DNA of 64,000 nt. It comes from Aquarana catesbeiana. Lineage: Eukaryota; Chordata; Amphibia; Anura; Ranidae. The translations under genes and the position numbers were made by a program. Shown one piece after another: positions 55,932 through 64,000 of this stretch. The stretch lies in NCBI RefSeq assembly GCF_042186555.1, contig NC_133332.1, positions 207,992,109 through 208,056,108 of the forward strand, given 5' to 3'. Position 1 is the stretch's first letter, and each line of letters begins with the position of its first letter. A model generated the notes under the pieces. That model saw only the letters and a list, made by a program, of their open reading frames with translations. It made no database searches and was not told the DNA's origin.

Positions 55932-57593
55932 TGCATGATTGGTGTATCTATAACAGAAGTAATCGAAATAGTGAGTGGGTGTAGATGACTAAATGGATCA
56001 GGGAAAAGGGGATGGTTGGCAAGAGAGGTCAATGGAAAAAAGACCTCATAGTTACCACTCCACTGGGCTGGGTCACAGAACACTGGGTGTCAAGATGGCG
56101 GCAATGAGCAAATTCCGGTTCGGGAGCTGAGTGGACGTAGGCAACCGGAGACCGCAGCAGGAGAGAGTCAGGACGGACAGCGCAGGCTGCAAGGAGGCGT
56201 TTGGTCTGTGGTCTGGATGTGTCCATAGTCATATCTAAAAAATATGTGTAGAGATGCATAAGTCTCAAAAGGTGTAATGAAAACAGACTAAGCATCAAGT
56301 GGTGAATTGTAACGATTGGAATTGACCAAAGGGGGTTTTGTATGAAATGATGGGTTAATATAGAATTATAGAATTAACTTCTGATGTCGAATGGTAAGTA
56401 ATATATGTAAACCATCATAACAACAGGTAGGTATAAGCAGGAAAGCTGGAGGGGAGTGCAATTACAAAATAATATATAAGCAAACCTAAAATATGTATGG
56501 GTAAGTATTTAAAACAGCAATAATGGGTAAGCTCTGTTGTGTGTGGTGAGATGAGGTCACCTACACAGCAGGTGTGGAATGGATGGGAAAAGATGTAAAG
56601 TGTTACCTAAATAAATTGAACCAGTGCCAGACATGTATGGTGCACTCCCAGACCTATGACCGTAGCACCAGACCATCAGAGCACAAATGCAAGCCGCAGC
56701 CGCGCCGAACATCCGGATATACCCACGACGGGTCCCGAAGCTCCGCCCCCAGCATCATGTACGAATGGTGACGGACAGGCGTCAAGACGCCAGTCAGCAC
56801 GGGGTGTGCGGTTGCAACAACCACCCGTCCATCTGGGATGTTCCACACAGCCCACAATGATGTGAAGTCAGAAGACATCACAGTGTGGGCGTGGAAAACA
56901 TGATGCCGACGTGCAGGTGGCCACACCCGCCGGTGGGGACAGGTGAGGACAGCAGGAGGCCAGAAGTACCTCCCCTGTGCACGTCGCAGCCCCCGATCCG
57001 GATAGTGCAAGGCCACCATCAGAGAGAACACAGCGAGAGGGAACCAAAACAGCCCAGAAGTAAGCCTTGATGTTACACTGGATGTAAGGGTGAACATGAA
57101 CCAGCAGTCAGAACAGACCAGATTGTGGGCTGATGGGTGTCTGCCACCCGGGTAAATGTGAGAAAAAGGAGTTAAGGTCTGGAGAGACCACTCTGATACC
57201 TAGATCCCTAATATTGCGCAAAAAGAGAGAAAGATAGCCCTGGGACTTTGAATGAGGTGGGAGAGATTTGGCACACGTTCACAATAAATGCAATAAAATT
57301 AATTTATTGATTACAGAGTGCTGTATAAATGAGTGGGAACAGCAATAATTGTGCGTTACCCGGCATAGTGGCCTAGTTATACAGCATGGGTAAAAAACAA
57401 ATACAAATTCATTACAAATAATTTGTACATCCATAAAAAAGCAGCAATATACATAATACGTTGCTAAAATCAATAGATACACATGCATCATCTGGAGTGT
57501 AAAAGTACACATGCATGAGTTGAAGCAGTATGTAAACATGATATGACCAACTACGGATACCCAACAATATGAGCATACAAAATAGCATTGATG

Positions 57594-57637
57594 GTGCCGT
57601 ACGCGTTTTGCGAGTCTCTTCTCGCTCTTCAGGGGCG
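57594..57637 (-). ncRNA. Decayed hammerhead motif, PLE-3 middle copy
   Basis: Minus strand: CTGAAGA core and perfect stem II GCGAG/CTCGC, but the conserved GAAA is AAAA (G12 to A), which should abolish cleavage. Stem III ACGCGT and GTA remain. Confidence 0.5.
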
Positions 57638-57809
57638 GATGCATCTTGACACCCAGTGTTTTGTGACCCAGCCCAGTGGAGTGGTAAGTATGAGGTCTTT
57701 TTTCCATTGACCTCTCTTGCCAACCATCCCCTTTGCCCCGATCCATTTAGTCATCTACACACACTCACTATTTCGATTACTTCTGTTATAGATACACCAA
57801 TCATGCATC

Positions 57810-57852
57810 TGCCCCTGAAGAGCGAGAAGAGACTTGCGAAACGCGTAGGGCA
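57810..57852 (+). ncRNA. Hammerhead ribozyme, canonical core (PLE-3 right copy)
   Basis: Stem I: TGCCC (57810-57814) with GGGCA (57848-57852). Core CTGAAGA (57815-57821). Stem II: GCGAG (57822-57826) with CTTGC (57833-57837), including one G-T pair, loop AAGAGA. GAAA (57838-57841). Stem III: A57841-T57846 and C57842-G57845 with loop GC. Cleavage predicted after A57847 of the GTA triplet. No deviation from the invariant core. The very short stem III is typical of the minimal hammerheads described in Penelope-like elements, where dimeric action is thought to help. Confidence 0.75.
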
Positions 57853-59566
57853 TCATCGATGCTATTTTGTATGCTCATATTGTTGGGTATCCGTAGTTGG
57901 TCACATCATGTTTACATACTGCTTCAATTCATGCATGTGTACTTTTACACTCCAGATGATGTATGTGTATCTATTGGTTTTAGCAACTTATTATGTATAT
58001 TGCTGCTTTTTTATAGATGTACAAATTATTTGTAATGAATTTGTATTTGTTTTTTACCCATGCTGTAAAACTAGGCCACTATGCCGGGTAACGCACAATT
58101 ATTGCTGTTCCCACTCGTTTATACAGCACTCTGTAATCAATAAATTAAATTTATTGCATTTATTGTGAACGTGTGCCAAATCTCTCCCACCTCATTCAAG
58201 TCCCAGGGCTATCTTTCTCTATGTGGGTTATAGCCCACTTTCAGGTGATGGACACTGGCACACCCTAAGACAGGAAGTCCACTCCCTATATAACCCCTCA
58301 CTACTGGGATTACCTCAGTTTTTTCGCCAGTGTCTTAGGTGTTGGTCACGAGTAAAGATGTGCTATGCTAAGCTCCACTGGAATATTCCTTGCTGGGGCA
58401 GGCTATGCAACCGGATCCATTCAAAGTGTGTTTTTAGGCCGAATTGAATGGTACCCGGGCCTCGTGGCAGGAGAAACGAGGTTTAGCCCATAACGCTTCT
58501 CTTTTTAGAGAGCTGGACCTTGGGATCCAGTGCTTTGGTTTTTTCAGCCATAAAGTTTCCTTTCAGGGTGCTTTATAAGTCCAGGGGCGTGGATCCCCCG
58601 GTAAAAAGGGGCCCCGGTCCCTGAAGGTTTTTTAACGGAGCCAACGTGAGGGGTGAAGATTGGGTCTCTTGGTTTCGCCACAGAATCCCTGCGGTGGGAA
58701 AGGTAAGTGGAGATTCCTGAGGAATTTTAAATTTTCTTATGAATGTCTCCTTTAAAAGTAAATGTTGTCATGACTAAAAGTCACCACTGGGGGCTGTATA
58801 GAGCACGTACCTTGTCATGCTTTCCTTAGATCGCTCGGCGTCAGCAGAAGCTGCAGACTTCCCTCCGGCTAGCAGTCCCAGGCCTCCGGTAAGATGTTGA
58901 GGAGGGATTTTTTACTAAAAACACCCCCCCACACCTGGCTCTCCTCCTCTCCCTGGATAGGGGGAAGCCAGAACGAGTGAGCCATCAGGGCCGTCAAATG
59001 TTGTAACTGTTTCCAACACTGCAGCCCCTATCTATATTACTGAAGAGGTTTTTTCCTCAGCCATGATAGGATTGGAGCAAAGGTTAGTGACTTTAATCAC
59101 ATCCCAGAGTGGGACAAAACGCGACAGGTCCCCTTCCATTACCCAGGACCCTCATACTGAGGAACTGGGGGTGGGAGATGATGAATTTCCCTCAGGAGAC
59201 CATGAAGAGGCTGATGACTCCTCTTCTGAGGGGTCAAATGCAGAAGGATCAGCTTCACAATCTGAAAAATTGATGGTGCGATCTCTTACTGAATTGGTCC
59301 GCTCCACATTTATGCTACCCTTAACTGAGTCGTTGATAAGCCCACTTCTTGTTTGGATTCGCTAAAGCCTCCTCAAGCTGTGCATGTCTTTCCTGTCCAT
59401 TCATTGCTGGAAAAGCTTATGTATTCTGAGTGGGATCACCCAGATAAGCATTTTTTTTCCTCCTAAAAAGTTTTCAACACTATCCTATGGAGAAAAAGTT
59501 TAATAAAAAATGGGAGATACCAGCAATTGACGCTGCTATATCATCTGTGAATAAAAGTTTGACTTG

Positions 59567-60874
59567 CACAAAATATAAAAAGAAAGAATTGCGCTAGGTG
59601 CATAAACAATATGTGAGTATTAAGCAAAATTATTAAAATAGTATGATTAACCGTGAAGGATGTCCTGCAGCTGAAAACTATAACCCTGATATAAGGGCAC
59701 AAGGAATATAGATAAGAGAAAGAAGTGCAGCGCTGGAAAAATACCACAAAATGTGATGAGTCAATAAATCTATAACAAACAATAGTGATTAGTAACCAAA
59801 AAATACTGATGTTGACATCAAATGAATTAAATGAATCGATGAATATTAAATAAATAGAATGCTAATAAAAATTATCATAGAAACATGAATAAAAATAGAT
59901 GTTGTGAAAAATAGTTCATATAAAAAAAATGAAGGTGAAATAAAGTCCAAAAAAAATTATTTTGTGATGTTCAATGCAAGACCCTGGATCAGTATTCCAC
60001 CATTAGTGCTGCCCACCACCTAGTGATATAGAAATGGAGGCTTACCAAAAAGCCTGCGACCACCCTTATGTCACAGAGATCCAACGAACGGTGAACCGTT
60101 GTGACCCTACGGCCATTTTTCTGATGACGTCAGTTGTGACGAAACGGCCGTAGGGTCACAACGTTGACACGCATTGCGCATGTGCAGCTTTGTTTTCAGC
60201 AGCAATGGAGTTTCCATCACTTTGTCCCTGCTGGGATTTTTTGTATCTGTTTTAAAATTTTTAAATAAATCAGCCATAGATTCTCTACACTATTGGAGTC
60301 TCTTTTTCTTTTTGAAAATCCATGGTTCACCGTTCGTTGGATCTCTGTGCAGTTTATATCGATTGCTCTATGGTGATTGTCTCCCGGAAACACATCATCC
60401 AAGGTGTCCCCTGTTTCCACTCATCGGCTGCTCAGCAAGGAGGATGGCGAGATTCCAGCAGTATCCCCTGTGGTTCTGAGATCTCTACTTGGCCTGTTTT
60501 GACCCCCCTGAATAAGGGTGGTCGCAGGCTTTCTGGTAAGCCTCCATTTCTATATCACTAGGTGATGGGCAGCACTAACGGTGGAATACTGATCCAGGGT
60601 CTTGCATTGAACATCGCAAAATATTTTTTTTTGGACTTTATTTCACCTTCATTTTTTTTATATGAACTATTTTTTACAACATCTATTTTTATTCATGTTT
60701 CTGTGATCATTTTTATTAGCATTCTATTTATTTAATATTCAATAATATTCATTAATTCATTTGATGTCAACATCAGTATTTTTTGGTTACTAATCGCTAT
60801 TGTTTGTTATAGATTTATTGACTCATCACATTCACATTTTGTGGTATTTTTCCAGCGCTGCACCTTTTTCTCTT
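59567..60874. mobile_element. Penelope-type fold-back insertion (PLE-4)
   Basis: A 16-bp target duplication ATAAAAGTTTGACTTG flanks it (59551-59566, 60875-60890). The left half (about 59700-60100) is the reverse complement of about 60320-60860: CTTACCAAAAAGCCTGCGACCACCC against GGGTGGTCGCAGGCTTTCTGGTAAG, and CTAGTGATATAGAAATGGAGG in both senses. No coding capacity. The centre carries a 17-bp hairpin and a hammerhead-like core. Confidence 0.8.
60098..60162 (+). ncRNA. Hammerhead-like core in a 17-bp hairpin (PLE-4)
   Basis: GTTGTGACCCTACGGCC (60098-60114) pairs perfectly with 60146-60162. In the loop lies CTGATGA (60121-60127), one extra C, stem II GTCA/TGAC around GTTG, then GAAA (60141-60144), C-GGCC-G and TA. 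The core bases are all present, but stem I is separated from the core by 13 nt, so the long hairpin and the ribozyme fold compete. Activity is doubtful. Confidence 0.35.
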
Positions 60875-61530
60875 ATAAAAGTTTGACTTGTCCGGTAGAC
60901 AATGCTCAAATGCTTAAGGATCCAACAGGTAAGAAGTTGGAATTCCTATTAAAAAACACATTTTCTCTGGCAGGTTCGGTGACTCAGCCTGCGCTGGCAG
61001 CAATTGGTGTATGTCAATCCTTGAGAGACCAGTTTAAACAGGTGCTCAAGGTTTTTCCTGATCAGCAGGCCCAGGATTTGGCTGAGCTACCAGTGGCAGT
61101 ATGTTTTGCAATAGACGCCATGAGAGATTCTATTCTTCAGGCCTCACGCCTTATGCTTGGGCTGGTGCATATGCGTAGAATACTTTGGTTGAAAAATTGG
61201 TCAGCCGCAGCGCCATGCAAAAAGCTCCTGGCTAGTTTTCCTTTTCAGGGTGAACGGCTGTTTGGGGATGATCTGGATAAATACATCCAAAGAATTTCTA
61301 ATGGGAAAAAGTACCCTTTTGTCAGTTAGGAAAAGGAGTAAACCTATTTCATTTAAACAAACTCCTTCTCCAGTGCCAAGGGCATCAGCCTCCAGGCAGT
61401 CATGACGGCCTCTGCTGTCAAGTTCAAGAGGTAAACCTCAGGGTCAACCCCAGGGACAAAAGAAGTCCTGGGGGAGGAAACAAACAAAATACTAAACCCT
61501 CCTTATGAAAGGGCGCCCCCGCTCGCTCGA

Positions 61531-62615
61531 GTGGGGGGAAGACTTCTGCAGTTCTCTGCAGTTCAGGGTCTGGCAGGAAGAGTGTCGAGGCAGATGGGTG
61601 ACTTCCTCAATAACTCTAGGGTACAAACTAGAGTTCTGGGAGTTCCCGTCTCCTCGTTTTCTCATATCACACGTTCCCAGGGATCCAGAGAAAAAGAAGT
61701 CTCCTTTCAAGCATTGGACCATCTCTTATCTCAAAAAGTGATCTCAGTGGTCCCCATGGAAAAGCAGGGATTGGGGTTTTATTCAAACCTTTTCACGGTA
61801 CCAAAACCATATGGAGATGTCAGACCCATTCTAGATCTTAAAGATCTAAACGGTTTCTGAATATCCGCTCTTTTCGCATGGAGTCAATCTGATCAGTGGT
61901 CTCCATCCTACAACGTGGAGAACTTCTGGCGTCAATCGACATCAAGGATGCATACCTCCATGTGCCTATTTTTCCCGCTCACCAGAAATATCTATATTTT
62001 GAGGTAGAAAATCTTCATTTTCAGTTTGTAGCTCTGCCTTTCAGTCTAGCTACTGCACCTCAAGTATTTACAAAGGTCCTGGCCCCTCCTCCAGCCAGAT
62101 TAGGGGCCAAAGATAATATAATGATTATAGCTTACCTAGACAATCTGCTCTTGATAGACCAGTCGGTAGCCCGCTTAGACCAAAGTATGGTCACCACAGT
62201 CAACTATCTGGAATACCTAGGTTGGATTCTCAACCTAGAGAAATCTTCCCTAAAACCATCAAGAAGATTAGAATACTTGGGTCTGATCATAGATAGAGCC
62301 CAGAAAAGGGTATTCTTGCCCCAGGCGAAGATCAGTGCCATAAGGGAACTGATTCAGGTGGTCAAGGCAAAGAAAAATTCTTTTATTCGACTTTGCATGA
62401 GGTTGTTGGGAAAGATGGTGGCTTCATTCGAGGCCGTTCCTTATGCTCAGTTTCATTCCAGACTGCTGCAAAACAGTATCCTATCGGCTTGGAACAAGAA
62501 GGTCCAAGCTCTAGATTTCCCAATGTGTCTGTCTCCAAGGGTGCGCCGGAGCCTCAGTTGGTGGTTGATAACCAAGAATCTGCAGAAGGGAAAATCCTTC
62601 CTACCAGTTACCTAG
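61531..62615 (+). pseudogene. DIRS reverse transcriptase
   Basis: The first frame (61531-61860) has SQKVISVVPMEKQGLGFYSN, LFTVPKPYGDVRPILDLKDL, the RT fingers. After a frame change (61896-62615) come ASIDIKDAYLHVPIF with the first catalytic Asp, FQFVALPFSLATAPQVFTK, and IIAYLDNLLLID, the YxDD box with the second Asp changed to Asn. LEYLGLIIDRAQKRVFLP and the thumb region (LLGKMVASFEAVPYAQFHSR) follow. DIRS RT makes a circular cDNA. The frameshift and the YLDN box indicate a dead copy. Confidence 0.85.
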
Positions 62616-62618
62616 AAG

Positions 62619-62936
62619 GTGGTAACAACAGATGCCAGTCTTTTGGGTTGGCAAGCAGTCCTGGAAGCGGCGACTGTCCAAGGGAAATGGTCCAGATCAG
62701 AAATCAACGTTCTAGAGATTCGAGCAGCGCGCTTGGCCCTGAGGGCCTGGACATTCAGGTTATGGAATTGTCCTGTCAGGATCCAATCCGACAATGTCAC
62801 AGCAGTGGCCTATATTAATCACCAAGGGGGCACGAGAAGTGCGGCCCAGAGAGAGGTGAATCATATCCTAACTTGGGCAGAAAACAATGTACCTTGCCTA
62901 TCGCCAGTCTTCATTCCAGGAGTCGAGTTTACCTGA
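62619..62936 (+). pseudogene. DIRS RNase H domain
   Basis: Frame-shifted continuation of the reverse transcriptase: VTTDASLLGWQAVLEA (first Asp), SEINVLEIRAARLALRAW (Glu), VRIQSDNVTAVAYINHQGGT (second Asp). The order and spacing are those of the RNase H following DIRS RT. It runs out at 62936 (GVEFT*), where the element changes to unrelated sequence. Confidence 0.82.
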
Positions 62937-63047
62937 ATTAAAAAGGTAATATGAAAAATGAGGAGGGGAAGGGGTTCACAACAAGGAAAGGAAAGAAAGC
63001 AAGTAGGAAAAGGGAGGGATAGGAGGTCCCCGAAGGTATGTTACTCC

Positions 63048-63172
63048 CAGAGGGTAATGATATATATTAGAAGGCCAGTATGGTGGCTGAATTTATGGGA
63101 AGAGCCCAGTAGGTATTTAAGCTGGCCTCTCGCCCTTGCTCTCTGTCGGTTCCAGTGCGCGATACTACACAT
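63048..63172 (+). repeat. DIRS terminal repeat, inverted relative to 47730-47855
   Basis: ATTAGAAGGCCAGTATGGTGG, ATTTATGGGA, GGTATTTAAGCTGGCC, TGCTCTCTGTCGGTTCCAGTGCGCGATAC is the reverse complement of 47757-47845 with about 10 percent differences. It contains TATTTAAG, which could serve as a TATA box. It marks the right end of a DIRS element of the first (minus-strand) family. Confidence 0.7.
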
Positions 63173-64000
63173 CGCTGGGCCGGCTCTTCCCAGCTCACCT
63201 CGTGTTCGTTAGTCTGTTCGTTCTATTACATGTCTTGCAGCTTCCTCATACGTGCTCTTCATCGGCGGTTCTCGCTCACTGTTGCATTTAGGGTTCGTAC
63301 CTTTCGTAAATACGCAATGTTACGATTCGTTATGTTTCCTATCCTGCATCCCTTTCGTTCTTAGCTGCCTTCGAGTTGTTGTCGGTCGTGTCCTGACATC
63401 ATTCAGCACAGGTGTAGTAGATTTGTATGTCCCCTCGGCCTTGCTTGTCGTCCCATGCCACAAAAATAAGTTTCATTTGTAGATCCAAGCCTCCGAGCCA
63501 CCGTGGGTCGTTGTCCAATTTCACTCGATACAGGCTTTGTTGCTCATAGGATTCAGTCTATGGGGTTGCTATCATATCCATTTGGAGATGAGCATGTATT
63601 GTTCGCATGGATTCTGAGGCTGAGGTGGTAATTAGACCCACCTGGTGTCTTGTCTGCACTTAATTAGCCTGGGGGGTTGGGTGGTTGGTATGGGTGCGGT
63701 TTAGAGTAAGGGGTGGCATACACTCTGCAACCAATTCGTATCACTTTCACTTCATGCTTTTCAACCAATTTCATTTACCCTACTACCGATTCGTATCAGA
63801 TACATTGCATACCTACCACAGTCCGAACCTAGTCGTGTCAGTCGCACAAAGGTTCACATCAGACACGACCTGCACCGATTCATACCGCTCACTCTCATAC
63901 CCTACAAAAGATTCGCTGTTATGTCATTTTACTCACCGAGGCATAACACAAAAGATTCGCTGTTATGTCATCTTACTCACCGAGGCATATCACTTTCATG
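63173..64000. other. Unassigned right edge with TTCG-rich repeats
   Basis: Sequence rich in ATTCG, GTTCG and CGTATC with short direct repeats. The clearest is ACAAAAGATTCGCTGTTATG...CTCACCGAGGCATA, which occurs at about 63904-63946 and again at 63948-63990 (a 44-bp tandem pair). No gene is recognised; it may be further retroelement sequence continuing beyond the window. Confidence 0.4.

Larger units (their letters stand above)
55455..58219. mobile_element. Penelope-type insertion with three pLTR copies (PLE-3)
   Basis: Bounded by a 14-bp duplication TATGTGGGTTATAG (55441-55454, 58220-58233). It contains the same terminal unit (about 450 bp) three times: minus orientation at about 55470-55960 and 57165-57645, plus orientation at about 57780-58219. 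They share AATATTGCGCAAAAAGAGAG, CACACGTTCACAATAAATGC and a hammerhead-like motif. The inner 1.2 kb has no RT or nuclease. This matches the direct/inverted pLTR layouts known for Penelope-like elements. Confidence 0.77.
59063..61480 (+). pseudogene. DIRS gag-like gene, split by PLE-4
   Basis: MIGLEQRLVTLITSQSGTKR opens an acidic, serine-rich N-terminal part (59063-59365). After a frame change comes VHSLLEKLMYSEWDHPDKHF (about 59395-59450), then the insertion at 59567-60874. The frame resumes with SLTCPVDNAQMLKDPTGKKL, FLLKNTFSLAGSVTQPALAA, LWLKNWSAAAPCKKLLASFP and GERLFGDDLDKYIQRISNGK (60885-61329). This is the gag-like protein I associate with vertebrate DIRS elements, thought to package the RNA. 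Stops and frame changes disable it. Confidence 0.67.
55390..62936 (+). mobile_element. Second DIRS retrotransposon, plus strand (recombinase missing)
   Basis: The 5' region has CATAACGGGACACAGAG and, after removing PLE-3, GTGGGTTATAGCCCAC, ATGGACACTGGCA and CCCTATATAACCCC (a TATA-like box near 58288). Gag (from 59063), RT and RNase H follow. No recombinase is seen after RNase H; sequence changes at about 62937. Two Penelope-type insertions interrupt it (55455-58219 and 59567-60874). Confidence 0.75.

Noticed and set aside
63173..64000. Coding sequence at the right edge
   Set aside because: The frames are short, have no domain, and the sequence carries short tandem repeats; insufficient support.

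Overview
This is vertebrate DNA, most likely from a frog and probably a ranid. The single host gene is a complete coding exon of PPP1R26, a vertebrate-type protein. The rest is dominated by transposon families typical of large anuran genomes: DIRS tyrosine-recombinase retroelements, Penelope-like elements, Tc1/mariner, hAT with BED finger, L1-type LINE, TTAA-flanked MITEs and TTA-flanked Harbinger-like MITEs. The ranid assignment is inference from the look of the repeats; no database search was possible.

Layout. 1-7410 is a stack of nested transposons: a hAT element beside a TTAA MITE, which contains a second TTAA MITE, which contains a fold-back element, which contains a third TTAA MITE carrying a minisatellite. 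About 8080-8530 is a GC-rich promoter with a non-coding first exon of PPP1R26 (splice donor at 8421). Intron 1 (8421-13650) is mostly two minisatellites with 35/40-bp and 33-bp units. Exon 2 starts at 13651 and holds the entire 1128-codon PPP1R26 reading frame (13707-17093) with six acidic repeats and an RVRF PP1-docking motif. 17.1-24.7 kb is 3' flank with a few short MITEs.

From 24.7 kb onward the window is transposon-on-transposon. A DIRS recombinase gene (24.7-25.8 and 35.5 kb on) is split by a 9.7-kb Penelope-like element with inverted arms. That element was itself hit by a Tc1 transposon (which carries two MITEs), a hAT MITE, a second short Penelope-like insertion and a possible solo LTR. 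36.5-38.6 kb is a second decayed Tc1. 38.9-40.6 kb is another TTAA/minisatellite element. 42.4-47.5 kb is an L1-type LINE interrupted by a TTAA element that carries a near-perfect palindrome of about 820-bp arms. 47.6-49.8 kb is a minus-strand DIRS pol/recombinase remnant. 49.9-53.1 kb holds two more TTAA elements. 55.4-62.9 kb is a second DIRS element (gag, RT, RNase H) interrupted by two more Penelope-like insertions, and the window ends in a DIRS-type terminal repeat.

The most notable signal is a set of hammerhead-ribozyme-like motifs inside every Penelope-type insertion. One at 57810-57852 is complete (CTGAAGA core, paired stems I, II and III, GAAA, GTA cleavage triplet). One at 31566-31609 is near canonical, and others are decayed at single core bases. 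Long target-site duplications of 14-16 bp independently mark each of these insertions.
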